From NCBI RefSeq assembly GCF_026343185.1, contig NZ_JAPEMA010000002.1, positions 496,001 to 560,000 on the forward strand: a stretch of DNA of 64,000 bases, in the 5' to 3' direction. Each line of letters starts with the position of its first letter. The first letter of the stretch is position 1. Source of the stretch: Streptomyces sp. NBC_00091. Its GTDB lineage: Bacteria; Actinomycetota; Actinomycetes; Streptomycetales; Streptomycetaceae. Made by a program: the position numbers and the translations under genes. Below the pieces are notes generated by a model, which worked only from the letters and a program-made list of their open reading frames with translations, was not told the origin of the DNA and did no database searches. Shown one piece after another: positions 25,763-33,947 of this stretch.

Positions 25763-26194
25763 ATGATCACCACGAGAGAAGACGGCTACGAGCTGTCCAC
25801 CGATCCGAACCGTGTCGACGTCGACCTGGTACACCGCTGGCTCTCGACCGACGCGTACTGGGCGCTCGACCGCAGCCGGGAAACCTTCGAGGAGTCGGTG
25901 CGCGGCTCCCTCAACTTCGCGGTCCACGACTCCGCCGGCCAACAGGCCGCCTACGCGCGCGTCGTCACCGACCGGGCGACCTTCGCCTGGCTGTGCGACG
26001 TCTACGTCGCCCCCGCGCACCGCGGCAGGGGCCTCGGCACCTGGCTGGCCGGCGCCGTCCGCGACCACCTCGCCCCGTACCGCATCCAGCGGATCCTGCT
26101 CTCCACCCGCGACGCCCACGCGATCTACGCGAAGGCAGGATTCAGACCCTTCCCGAACCCCGAGAACCTGATGATCCTCAGCCCGGCCCAGTGA
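25763..26194 (+). CDS. GNAT-family N-acetyltransferase
   Basis: Predicted 143-residue acetyltransferase. The acetyl-CoA pyrophosphate loop is clear: CDVYVAPAHRGRGLGTWL (Q/RxxGxG/A form). A C-terminal AIYAKAGFRPFPNPE matches the last strand of single-domain GNAT proteins. The amine substrate is unknown. ATG 25763 was chosen over an upstream frame start because the family begins there and the operator sits upstream. The stop codon overlaps the next ATG by one base (TGATG), so it is in an operon with a D-Ala-D-Ala ligase-like gene under the paired palindromes. Confidence 0.85.
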   Translation: MITTREDGYELSTDPNRVDVDLVHRWLSTDAYWALDRSRETFEESVRGSLNFAVHDSAGQQAAYARVVTDRATFAWLCDVYVAPAHRGRGLGTWLAGAVRDHLAPYRIQRILLSTRDAHAIYAKAGFRPFPNPENLMILSPAQ

Positions 26195-27231
26195 TGCGCG
26201 TAGTGGTCCTGTGCGGTGGAGCGAGCCCCGAGCGGGACGTCTCCCTGGCCTCGGGCTGGTCGGTGACCCGGGCCCTGCTGGAGCTGGGCCACGAGGTGGT
26301 GCCGGTCGACCCCGCCGCCGAGGCGCCGGTCCTGGCCGGGCCGCTACGGCCCGGGGACGCGGTCGACGGGGTGGCGGTGGGGAAGGAACCGCCGCCCCCG
26401 TCGGACCAGCACGGGGCGGACCGGCGCATGCACGCCGCCCTCACCGGCGGTCCGGTCCTGGAGCTGCTGCGCGGCGCGGATCTGGTCTTCGTGGCGCTGC
26501 ACGGCGGCTGGGGCGAGGACGGGCAGGCGCAGGCGCTGCTGGAGGCGGCCGGCGTACGGTTCACCGGTGCGGGCAGCGCGGCGTGCGCCGCGGCGTGGCA
26601 CAAGGGGCGGGCGCAGGCCGCGCTGGCCGCGGGCGGGGTGCCGGTGGCCGAGCGGGCGCTGTGGCGGCCCGGGGCGGGTGAGGTGCCGCACGGCGTGCAA
26701 CGACTCGTCGCGGCCGGGCCGGTGGTGGTCAAGCCGGTGGCGGACGGTTCGAGCGTGTCGGTCCACCGGGTCGACTCGCTCGACCGACTGGCGCGCGTCG
26801 CGGCCGAGGTGCGCCCCGGTGATGTCGAGCTGATGGTGGAGCCGTTCCTGCCGGGGCGGGAGTTCACCGTGGCCGTGGTCGGCGGCCGGGCGCTCCCCGT
26901 GGTCGAGATCGAGCTGACGACGCCGCTGTTCGACTACGCGGCCAAGTACCAGCCCGGGGCGGTCCGGGAGGTGTGTCCGGCGCTCGTCCCGGACGGCTTC
27001 GCCTCCCGGCTGCGGGAGCTGGCCCTGCGCGCGCACCGGACCCTGGGCTTCGGCGGCGACGCGTACTCGCGCACCGACTTCCGCTGCGACGCGGGCGGGG
27101 AGCCGGTGTGCCTCGAGGTGAACGCGCTCCCCGGCCTGACCTCGTCCAGCCTGCTGCCGCTCGCGGCGGCGGGGTCCGGCTGGTCCTACACCGAGCTGAT
27201 CCGGCGCATCGCGGGCCTCGCGACGGGCTGA
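26194..27231 (+). CDS. D-alanine--D-alanine ligase-like ATP-grasp enzyme
   Basis: Predicted 345-residue ATP-grasp ligase. The N-terminal domain begins VVLCGGASPERDVSLASG, close to the Ddl fingerprint GGxSxEHxVS. FVALHGGWGEDGQAQALLE is the second substrate loop, VVVKPVADGSSVSVH the ATP-grasp lysine segment, and CLEVNALPGLTSSSLLP carries the Mg-binding Asn and the terminal substrate loop. This enzyme class joins two D-Ala residues for peptidoglycan, or other amino acids in dipeptide antibiotics. The position outside a cell-wall cluster, and coupling to a GNAT under an HxlR-type operator, suggest a second, regulated ligase rather than the housekeeping Ddl. Substrate choice is unproven. Confidence 0.85.
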   Translation: MRVVVLCGGASPERDVSLASGWSVTRALLELGHEVVPVDPAAEAPVLAGPLRPGDAVDGVAVGKEPPPPSDQHGADRRMHAALTGGPVLELLRGADLVFVALHGGWGEDGQAQALLEAAGVRFTGAGSAACAAAWHKGRAQAALAAGGVPVAERALWRPGAGEVPHGVQRLVAAGPVVVKPVADGSSVSVHRVDSLDRLARVAAEVRPGDVELMVEPFLPGREFTVAVVGGRALPVVEIELTTPLFDYAAKYQPGAVREVCPALVPDGFASRLRELALRAHRTLGFGGDAYSRTDFRCDAGGEPVCLEVNALPGLTSSSLLPLAAAGSGWSYTELIRRIAGLATG

Positions 27232-27295
27232 GCGGCGGGCCGGGCCCGGACGACCGGGGGCCGACGGCCGGGCCGCGCGCTCACGGGCCGCGTGG

Positions 27296-27949
27296 TCACG
27301 GGCCGGGGTGGCCCCCGCGCAGGGCGGCGGCCACCGGGCCGTCGCCGAGGACCGCGATCCGGCCCGCCTCCACGCCCTGCGCCACGCTGAGCAACCCCTC
27401 GCCCAGTTCGCGGCAGGTGTCGGCGTCGAGCACGAGGCGGGCGTCCGGCGCCCCCGCGGGCCCGTCCCCGTACGCCGGTCCCTCTCCCCCGAGGCGGACG
27501 TGGAACACGCCCTCGTCCAGGACCACGTCGACGACGCCCGGGCCCGCCGCCTCCGCGAGGCGGCGCAGCAGGGGCAGGGCGAACCAGTGCGCACGCAGGG
27601 CGTCGGTGGGCCGGCGTTCGGCGAGGTCGGGGGCGCCCCATTCGGCCAGGGCCGTCAGCACGGGCAGCAGGCCGGCGCCGCGCCCGGTGAGTTCGTACAC
27701 CGTCGCGGCTCCCGGCGGCGGCAGCTTGCGGCGCGTCGCGAGCCCCTGCGCCTCCATGTCCTTGAGCCGGGTGGCGAGCACGTCCGTGGAGACGCCGGGC
27801 AGATCGGCGTGGAGGTCGGTGTACCGGCGGGGTCCGGCCAGCAGCTCCCGGACGATCAACAGGGTCCAGCGGTCCCCGACCGCGTCCAGGGCGCGGGCCG
27901 AGGCGCAGTACTGGTCGTAGCTTCGACGGCGTGGCTGACGTGGTGACAT
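27296..27949 (-). CDS. HxlR-family regulator with C-terminal SCP2-like domain
   Basis: Predicted 217-residue transcriptional regulator. Residues ~8-100 form the HxlR/MarR-type winged helix: YCASARALDAVGDRWTLLIVRELLAG holds the conserved Cys and first helices, and GVSTDVLATRLKDMEAQGLA is the recognition region. The C-terminal ~100 residues resemble the SCP-2-like sensor domain seen on a subgroup of actinobacterial HxlR proteins. ATG 27949 lies 21 bases from the paired palindromes at 27970-28007. No ribosome site is evident, so the mRNA may be nearly leaderless. It is probably an autoregulated repressor. Confidence 0.88.
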   Translation of the reverse strand: MSPRQPRRRSYDQYCASARALDAVGDRWTLLIVRELLAGPRRYTDLHADLPGVSTDVLATRLKDMEAQGLATRRKLPPPGAATVYELTGRGAGLLPVLTALAEWGAPDLAERRPTDALRAHWFALPLLRRLAEAAGPGVVDVVLDEGVFHVRLGGEGPAYGDGPAGAPDARLVLDADTCRELGEGLLSVAQGVEAGRIAVLGDGPVAAALRGGHPGP

Positions 27950-27969
27950 GCAGCGCAGTCTAGACAAGA

Positions 27970-28007
27970 TGTTGGACTTTCCAAGCTCTCACTTGGTAAA
28001 ACCAAGC
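27970..28007. promoter_or_regulatory. paired 17-bp palindromes, candidate HxlR operator B
   Basis: Two dyads matching the operator at 25703-25740 lie between the divergent HxlR and aminotransferase genes. 27970-27986 reads TGTTGGACTTTCCAAGC, and 27991-28007 reads ACTTGGTAAAACCAAGC. The core TTGG-N5-CCAAG is conserved in both, and the centres are again 21 bp apart. Binding here could block both promoters at once. Confidence 0.75.
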
Positions 28008-28044
28008 AAGAAGGTTGGAGTACCGGGAACAGGGAGGGCACGGC

Positions 28045-29256
28045 ATGGAGTTCCGGCAGTCGAGCAAGCTCAGCGAGGTCTGCTACGAGATCCGGGGCCC
28101 GGTGATCGAGCACGCCAACGCGCTGGAGGAGGCGGGCCACAGCGTGCTGCGCCTCAACACCGGCAACCCGGCCCTGTTCGGGTTCGAGGCCCCCGAGGAG
28201 ATCGTCCAGGACATGATCCGGATGCTCCCCCGGGCCCACGGCTACACCGACTCGCAGGGCGTGCTCTCCGCCCGCCGCGCCGTCGTCCAGCGCTACCAGG
28301 CGATCGGCCTGACCGATGTGACGGTGGAGGACGTCTTCCTCGGCAACGGTGTCTCCGAACTGGTCTCCATGGCCGTCCAGGCCCTCCTCGAGGACGGGGA
28401 CGAAGTCCTCATCCCCGCCCCCGACTTCCCGCTCTGGACCGCCGTCACCACCCTCGCCGGCGGCAAGGCCGTGCACTACGTCTGCGACGAGTCCGCCGAC
28501 TGGTACCCGGACCTCGAGGACATGGCGTCCAAGATCACGGACCGCACCAAGGCCGTGGTCATCATCAACCCCAACAACCCCACGGGCGCGGTCTACCCCA
28601 AGGAGGTCCTGGAGGGCATCCTCGAGCTGGCCCGCCGCCACCAGCTGATGGTCTTCGCGGACGAGATCTACGACCAGATCCTGTACGACGACGCGGTGCA
28701 CCACAGCGCCGCGGTCCTCGCCCCCGACCTGGTCGTCCTGACCTTCTGCGGTCTGTCGAAGACCTACCGGGTGGCGGGGTTCCGCTCCGGCTGGCTGGTG
28801 GTGAGCGGCCCCCGGCAGCATGCGCGCAGCTATCTGGAGGGGCTGACCATGCTCGCCTCGATGCGGCTGTGCGCCAATGCCCCGGCCCAGTACGCCATCC
28901 AGGCCGCGCTGGGCGGGCGCCAGTCCATCAAGGAGCTGACCGCCCCGGGCGGCCGCCTCCTCGAACAGCGCGACCGCGCCTGGGAGAAGCTGAACGAGAT
29001 CCCCGGGGTGTCCTGCGTGAAGCCGAAGGGCGCGCTGTACGCCTTCCCGCGCATCGACCCGAAGGTGCACCCGATCCACGACGACGAGCGCTTCGTGCTC
29101 GACCTGCTGCTCCGCGAGAAGATCCAGGTCGTCCAGGGCACCGGCTTCAACTGGCCGCGCCCCGATCACTTCCGGATCCTGACCCTGCCGTACGCCGACG
29201 ACCTGGACGCGGCGATCAGCCGGATCGGCCGGTTCCTGAGCGGGTACCGGCAGTAG
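28045..29256 (+). CDS. alaA: AlaA-type pyridoxal-phosphate aminotransferase
   Basis: Predicted 403-residue fold-type I aminotransferase, the length of E. coli AlaA (glutamate-pyruvate aminotransferase). Its start EFRQSSKLSEVCYEIRGPV and the block RLNTGNPALFGFEAPEEI are typical of AlaA. The PLP-binding segment TFCGLSKTYRVAGFRSGW contains the Schiff-base Lys at 239. INPNNPTGAVY and FADEIYDQILYD bind the cofactor. It would make alanine from pyruvate and glutamate. GGGAGGG lies upstream of ATG 28045. Sharing an operator type with the D-Ala-D-Ala ligase-like operon suggests a common alanine theme. A strong terminator follows. Confidence 0.88.
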   Translation: MEFRQSSKLSEVCYEIRGPVIEHANALEEAGHSVLRLNTGNPALFGFEAPEEIVQDMIRMLPRAHGYTDSQGVLSARRAVVQRYQAIGLTDVTVEDVFLGNGVSELVSMAVQALLEDGDEVLIPAPDFPLWTAVTTLAGGKAVHYVCDESADWYPDLEDMASKITDRTKAVVIINPNNPTGAVYPKEVLEGILELARRHQLMVFADEIYDQILYDDAVHHSAAVLAPDLVVLTFCGLSKTYRVAGFRSGWLVVSGPRQHARSYLEGLTMLASMRLCANAPAQYAIQAALGGRQSIKELTAPGGRLLEQRDRAWEKLNEIPGVSCVKPKGALYAFPRIDPKVHPIHDDERFVLDLLLREKIQVVQGTGFNWPRPDHFRILTLPYADDLDAAISRIGRFLSGYRQ

Positions 29257-29263
29257 GCCGGAG

Positions 29264-29307
29264 ATGACGAGAGCGCCGCTCCCGGTGGGGAGCGGCGCTC
29301 TCGTCAT
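29264..29307. terminator. 20-bp perfect stem-loop terminator
   Basis: Arms 29264-29283 and 29288-29307 are perfect inverted repeats with a GGTG loop, 8 bases after the aminotransferase stop and 30 bases before the convergent DUF350 gene's end. It can serve both genes. The strength and position make terminator function very likely. Confidence 0.9.
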
Positions 29308-29336
29308 GTGCGCTCGCCGTGTGGCGCCGCCGCCGG

Positions 29337-29759
29337 TCAGGCGATGGAGGCCGCCACGATCGCGGCGACCGCGAGGTTGCAGGAGGCGGTGACCCAGACG
29401 GCCGGGTGCGGCTCCGGGTCGACGACGATGGCGCCGAGCTTGCCCGGGGTCACCAGGTCCAGCACCAGGAAGGCCACGGCCATCAGGACCAGGCCGAGGA
29501 CGCCGAAGGCGGCGGTGGACAGCAGGCCCTTGCCGAAGTCGTCGTAGGTCGTCCAGATCGAGGTGAAGACGATGCCGCCGATGCCGAGGAGCGCCGAGCT
29601 GAGCAGGAGGGCCGCATTGCGGTTGCGCTCCTCCCAGATCTGCTTCGGGAGCTTCCCGGGCGTCAGCACGTCCACGAGGACGATGCCGAGGATCAGCAGC
29701 ACCAGGCCGAGGGCGCCGTAGGCGCTGGTACGGCCAAGTCCGTTGACGATGTCGCTCAT
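29337..29759 (-). CDS. DUF350 membrane protein
   Basis: Predicted 140-residue inner-membrane protein with four hydrophobic helices arranged as two similar halves: LVLLILGIVLVDVLTPGKLP in the first, LVLMAVAFLVLDLVTPGKLG in the second. The repeated D-x-x-TPGKL motif is typical of DUF350, whose function is unknown. Such genes often neighbour ATP-grasp genes. Here a GNAT::ATP-grasp gene starts 105 bases away on the other strand, so the two are divergent neighbours. ATG 29759 has AGG about ten bases upstream. Confidence 0.85.
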   Translation of the reverse strand: MSDIVNGLGRTSAYGALGLVLLILGIVLVDVLTPGKLPKQIWEERNRNAALLLSSALLGIGGIVFTSIWTTYDDFGKGLLSTAAFGVLGLVLMAVAFLVLDLVTPGKLGAIVVDPEPHPAVWVTASCNLAVAAIVAASIA

Positions 29760-29864
29760 TGAGAAGCCTGTCTCCGCGTGGGTGGGAAAGGATGTGCCAG
29801 GAGGTCCCGTGGGGAGGCCGAATCTATCGCACGGCCCCGCCCCGGACCATGGGGAGGTCAGGAA

Positions 29865-31811
29865 ATGGCAAAGGTCAGGGCCGCACGGGCCGGGGAGGCC
29901 GGGGAGGCCGGGGCGCTGACCGCGCTGGTGATGCGGTCGAAGGCGCACTGGGGGTACGACGCGGACTTCCTCGCCGCGTGCGCGCCGCAGCTGTGCGTAC
30001 GGGAGGGCGAGCTGGCCGCCCGGCGCGTGGTGGTGGCCGAAAACGCGCGCGGGGAGCTGCTGGGCGTCGCCTCCCTGGAGGACCTGGAGGGCCTCGAGGG
30101 CCTCGAGGGCCTCGAGGAGGACGAGGAGGACGGACCGCGAGGGCCTGCGGCCGGCGACGGACCGTGGGCGCGGCTCGGGCTGCTGTTCGTGGAACCCTCG
30201 GCGATCGGGCTCGGCATCGGGCGGCTGCTGTACCGGGACGCGGTGCGCCGGGCCGCCGCGCTCGGCTTCCGGAGGCTGCTGATCGAGGCCGATCCGCACG
30301 CGGCGGGCTTCTACCAGGCGATGGGCGCCGCCCGCCGCCGCGACCCCGGCCCGGACGGGCTCGTACGGTTCGAGGTGGCGCCCGTACCGCTCGCGGGCTG
30401 GGCCCGGGCCTGGACGGGCGGGGTCCCCGCGGTGCACGTGGGCAACGTCGCGGAGTTCAACGCCCAGTTCGCCGACGCCTCCCTCGACCGGGAGCAGCGG
30501 GCCGCGCACGACTACGCCTGCCTCGCCGCGTTCTACAGCCCCTGCCCGGCGGCGCTGGTGCTGCCCCGGGCGGTGCCCCCGGGCTGGGTCGCCCTGGTCG
30601 GCCGGCAGCTGGGCTGGGGCCCGGAGGTCGAGGTCTACGACGGGCTCGTGGAGCGGGGCCCCGGGCTGTCGGACGCCGTACGGGCCCGGCCGGCGCTGGC
30701 CGAGCGGGTGACGGGGCGCGGGCTGCCCCTCGTACCGTGGGGGCGGACGGGACCGTACGCGCGTCTCGCGGGCCTGCCGTGGCGGCCTCGGGAGCTGCGG
30801 TACGAGTCGAAGTCGGCCGCGCACGAACTGTTCGGGCGGATCCTGGCGGGCGGAGGGCATCCCGGGATCACCCTCCCCGCGCAGTGGCGGGCCACGACCC
30901 GCCGGGCGGCCGCCCGGCTGCTGGCGGGGCGGGCCCGGGCGGGAGAGAGCACCGTTCTCAAATCGGAGCACGGCGTCGGGGGTTCGGGCACCACGGTGGT
31001 GACCCCGGCCCGGGTACGGGAAGCGGGCGGGGCCCGTGCCGTGCTGCGCGGGCTGCCGCGCGGGCCGCTGCTGCTGGAGGAGTACGTGCAGGGCCCGCAG
31101 CGGGACGCGGACGGGCCCCGGGACCTGACCTACGACGGGTTCGTGGACGGCGCGGGCCGGGCGCACGAGGTCGGCGCGGCGGTGATGGACGTGGCCGACG
31201 GCGGCTACCGGGGCGCGACGGTCGGGCCCGGGGTGGTGCCCGCCCGCCTGGCGGGGCCGCTGCTCGCCTTCGGGGCGGCGGTGGGCCGGGAGCTGGCGGC
31301 CTGCGGCTACCGGGGCTGGTTCGACGTGGACTTCGTGGCGGACGCGGCGGGGCGGCTCGCGCCGACCGAGGCCAACCTGCGGCTGACCGGCCCGTCGGCG
31401 GCCTTCATGGTGGCGGCCCGCCTCGACGAGCTGCGGGGCGCGGGGCACCTCGTACGGATCGCGGACCGGGTGGAGCTGGGCGCACGGCTGCCGGACGCCC
31501 AGCTGGAGGAGGTGTGCGCGGACCTCGCCCGGGGCTGTGCGGAGCTGGGGGCGGTGTTCGTCCCGGCCATCCCGACCGGCGCCTTCGACCCGGCGCCCTG
31601 GCTCGGGATCCTGGTGGCCGCGCGCGGCGCCGGGGCGCTGGACGCGGCCGAGGCGCTGGTGCGGGAGCGGGCGCTCGCCGCCGGGGCCGGCTTCGGCGGC
31701 GAGTTCGGCGCGGAGCCCGGTGCCGAAGCCGGAGTGGGGCGGGCCCCGGGCGCGGCCCGCGGGGGTCAGTCGTCGAAGTCGAAGGGGCTGGCGGGCTTCC
31801 GGGTGGCGTAG
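29865..31811 (+). CDS. GNAT acetyltransferase fused to an ATP-grasp carboxylate-amine ligase
   Basis: Predicted 648-residue two-domain enzyme. Residues ~1-175 are a GNAT acetyltransferase, with LGLLFVEPSAIGLGIGRLLY as the acetyl-CoA loop and FYQAMGAARRRD as the final strand. From ~190 a pre-ATP-grasp region leads into an ATP-grasp fold: LKSEHGVGGSGTTVV (ATP lysine and glycine loop), LLLEEYVQGPQ (adenine-binding hinge) and PTEANLRLTGPSAAFM (metal-binding Glu/Asn). The last motif resembles peptide ligases of the PGM1 type. An acidic run of LEG repeats near residue 75 comes from a 9-base tandem repeat. ATG 29865 has GGAGGTCAGGA upstream. The 3' end overlaps the convergent gene by 46 bases. Confidence 0.82.
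   Translation: MAKVRAARAGEAGEAGALTALVMRSKAHWGYDADFLAACAPQLCVREGELAARRVVVAENARGELLGVASLEDLEGLEGLEGLEEDEEDGPRGPAAGDGPWARLGLLFVEPSAIGLGIGRLLYRDAVRRAAALGFRRLLIEADPHAAGFYQAMGAARRRDPGPDGLVRFEVAPVPLAGWARAWTGGVPAVHVGNVAEFNAQFADASLDREQRAAHDYACLAAFYSPCPAALVLPRAVPPGWVALVGRQLGWGPEVEVYDGLVERGPGLSDAVRARPALAERVTGRGLPLVPWGRTGPYARLAGLPWRPRELRYESKSAAHELFGRILAGGGHPGITLPAQWRATTRRAAARLLAGRARAGESTVLKSEHGVGGSGTTVVTPARVREAGGARAVLRGLPRGPLLLEEYVQGPQRDADGPRDLTYDGFVDGAGRAHEVGAAVMDVADGGYRGATVGPGVVPARLAGPLLAFGAAVGRELAACGYRGWFDVDFVADAAGRLAPTEANLRLTGPSAAFMVAARLDELRGAGHLVRIADRVELGARLPDAQLEEVCADLARGCAELGAVFVPAIPTGAFDPAPWLGILVAARGAGALDAAEALVRERALAAGAGFGGEFGAEPGAEAGVGRAPGAARGGQSSKSKGLAGFRVA
30081..30116. repeat. 9-base tandem repeat inside the GNAT domain
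   Basis: Three perfect GGCCTCGAG units (30090-30116) follow one imperfect unit. They encode a Leu-Glu-Gly run in the loop between strands of the GNAT domain, next to an acidic stretch. It could vary in copy number between strains without breaking the frame. Confidence 0.7.
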
Positions 31812-33787
31812 AGGGCCACCACGACGGCCGCGACCATGAGCGGGACGTTGAAGGCGTAGACGAGGGCGGCCTGGCGCGGCCAGTCCTGTTTGGCTGCCAG
31901 CCGGTAGAGGTTGTCCTGCGGCCACCAGGCGATCAGCAGGTACACGATCGCCAGATGGGCGGCGGTGGTGATGCCGCGTCCGCGTCCCTGGGCCAGCATC
32001 GGGCCGCGTCCGCCGAACAGGAAGGCCACTCCGACGCCGAAGGCCAGGCATTCGCACAGGTAGAGGAGCCAGAAGAGCAGGGCCCAGGGGTTCGGGACGC
32101 CGGTCAGGTCGGTGGAGCCGGGCCAGATGAGGTTGGTGACGACCCGGCTGAGGAGACCGATGGCCGGCGCCCCGCAGCCGAGTGCGCAGGAGAGCGGCAG
32201 TACGGCCCCGCTCCCGCCCGTGGCCTTGCCCGCGCTCCGGCCGCCGTGCTTTCCCCCGCCGCGGCCCGTCGGTACGGGGGCCAGCAGCAGCGGCGGCTGC
32301 GGCAGCTGCGTCCGGTCCTCCCGGCCGGCGCGGGTACGGGGCAGGGCGCGCATCCGGATCACCGCGCGGGGGACCTGGCCGGCGGGTACCCGGCCCGTCA
32401 GGTACTCCCGCAGCAGGACCGGGTCCGGCAGCCCGTCGGCCGGGGCCCCGGGCGGCGGGGAGACGTAGGCGACGAGCCGGTGCCCGCCCCCGCCGACGGA
32501 CACCCCGGCCACCAGGGCCGCGCCGACGCCCGGGTGCGTACGGATCACGGACTCCAGCGGGTACGGGTCGATGCGGCGGCCGGCCAGCTCGAACCGGTCG
32601 CGGACCCGGCCGACGAACTCCAGGAGCCCGTCCGGGCGCAGGACCCCGAAGTCCCCGGTGGGTATCGGATCGCCGCCGGGCGGGGTGAGGGCGATCTCCC
32701 CGTCGAGCACGTGGACCCGGCAGCCGGGGAAGGGGGTGCCGAGCAGGGAGATCCGCTCCGGGTCGTCCAGCGGGCGGGGCAGCTGCGGCAGTTCGAACCA
32801 GGTGCCGGTGCCCGCGGCCTCGGTGAGGGCGTAGACGTTGAGCACGCGGGCGCCGGGGCGCAGCCGGTCCTGTAGGGCGCTCTGTTCGTCGAGGTAGAGC
32901 CGGTCCCCGCCGACGGCGAGCAGCCGCAGCGAGCGCAGCGCCGCATCGGGTGCGCGGCGGGCCCCGGGCAGGGCCGCCGGCGCCGGCGGCGCGTCGCCGG
33001 TCAGCAGCCACCCGGCGCCGGCCGGGTCGGTGTGGAGCACGCTGACCTCGGCGTCCCGGACGGCGCGGCGCAGGCCCTCGGGTGTCCAGGCGGCGCCCTC
33101 GGGCAGCACGAGGGCGCCGCCGGAGCACAGGGCCCGGGTCCAGCCCGCGGCGAAGGCGGTGACGTCCGGCCCGGCCGTGATCAGGTGCCGGTCCTCGGGG
33201 GTCAGCCGGGCCACCTCGGCCCAGCCCTCGTAGGCGGCGAGCAGGAGGGCGTGCCCGACGGGGACGGGGCGCGGCACGGCGCTCCCGGTGAACAGCAGGG
33301 CCGCCTGCGCGCCGGCCGCCGGGCGGGCCGGCGGTGTCTCGCCGGGCCGCTCGGCGATCTCGGCGGCCTCCTCGTCCAGCCGGATCACCCGCAGGCCGCC
33401 GGCGTCGTCCAGGGCCGCCTGGTGGGCGGTGTGGGTGAGCAGCGCGAAGGGCGGGGCGGCGGCGAGCTGCCGGCGCCCGGCGGCCGGCGTGGTGACGTCG
33501 ACGACGGTGTAGACGCCGCCGGCCTTGAGGACGGCGAGCAGGCAGACGGCCAGTTCGGCCTGCTGGGCGGTACCGACGGCGACGAGGCCGCCCGAGGGCA
33601 GGCCGGACGCGAGCAGACGGTGCGCCAGCCGGTTGGCGCGCCGGTCGAGCTGCCCGTACTCGACGGTCTTCGCGCCGGTGATGAGGGCCGGGGCCCCGGG
33701 GGTGTCCCGGGCCCGCCGTTCGAAGTGGTGCAGGACGGTGTCGGTGGTGCCCTTCCCGAAGCGGACGGGCTCGGTTCCCTGCGTCAT
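31766..33787 (-). CDS. NRPS-like adenylation enzyme with C-terminal membrane domain
   Basis: Predicted 673-residue protein. Residues ~1-510 have the ANL adenylation fold: NVYALTEAAGTGTW is the A5 motif, TGDFGVLRPDG the A7 motif, GRVRDRFELAGRRI the A8 hinge and TRAGREDRTQLP the place of the A10 lysine, where Lys is replaced by Arg. The A3 phosphate loop is degenerate (LLFTGSAVPRPVPV instead of TSGTTGxPKG). The final ~140 residues contain about four membrane helices and end in an acidic tail. No carrier protein or condensation domain follows. It may be catalytically weak or inactive and membrane-tethered. ATG 33787 is the best start, though no clear ribosome site is seen. Confidence 0.8.
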   Translation of the reverse strand: MTQGTEPVRFGKGTTDTVLHHFERRARDTPGAPALITGAKTVEYGQLDRRANRLAHRLLASGLPSGGLVAVGTAQQAELAVCLLAVLKAGGVYTVVDVTTPAAGRRQLAAAPPFALLTHTAHQAALDDAGGLRVIRLDEEAAEIAERPGETPPARPAAGAQAALLFTGSAVPRPVPVGHALLLAAYEGWAEVARLTPEDRHLITAGPDVTAFAAGWTRALCSGGALVLPEGAAWTPEGLRRAVRDAEVSVLHTDPAGAGWLLTGDAPPAPAALPGARRAPDAALRSLRLLAVGGDRLYLDEQSALQDRLRPGARVLNVYALTEAAGTGTWFELPQLPRPLDDPERISLLGTPFPGCRVHVLDGEIALTPPGGDPIPTGDFGVLRPDGLLEFVGRVRDRFELAGRRIDPYPLESVIRTHPGVGAALVAGVSVGGGGHRLVAYVSPPPGAPADGLPDPVLLREYLTGRVPAGQVPRAVIRMRALPRTRAGREDRTQLPQPPLLLAPVPTGRGGGKHGGRSAGKATGGSGAVLPLSCALGCGAPAIGLLSRVVTNLIWPGSTDLTGVPNPWALLFWLLYLCECLAFGVGVAFLFGGRGPMLAQGRGRGITTAAHLAIVYLLIAWWPQDNLYRLAAKQDWPRQAALVYAFNVPLMVAAVVVALYATRKPASPFDFDD

Positions 33788-33910
33788 GGACCGATGATGC
33801 CACCGGGGGCCGACAACGGACCGGCGATGGACCGCGATGGACCGGCGATCGAATTTCCCTCGCACAGCGGGGAGTTGGCATCCCCGGAGGAGGTCCGGAC
33901 CCGCGAAGCC

Positions 33911-33941
33911 TTGACCTGAGGTTTGGTTGAGGTTCTAGCGT
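33911..33941 (+). promoter_or_regulatory. SoxR-like (MerR-type) promoter of the ABC exporter
   Basis: A -35 TTGACC (33911-33916) and a -10 TAGCGT (33936-33941) are 19 bases apart, the overlong spacing typical of MerR-family promoters. The spacer carries the dyad CCTGAGG-TTTG-GTTGAGG. It matches the known SoxR box CCTCAAG-N4-CTTGAGG at 11 of 14 arm positions with identical spacing. Transcription would begin at or next to ATG 33948, giving a leaderless message. Streptomyces SoxR is known to control an ABC transporter. Confidence 0.62.
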
Positions 33942-33947
33942 GGGGGC

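Noticed and set aside
29865..33787. Peptide natural-product cluster from the ATP-grasp fusion and the adenylation enzyme
   Set aside because: The two genes converge and overlap at their ends, so they are not one operon, and no carrier, tailoring or precursor gene is near. Only the individual architectures are reported.
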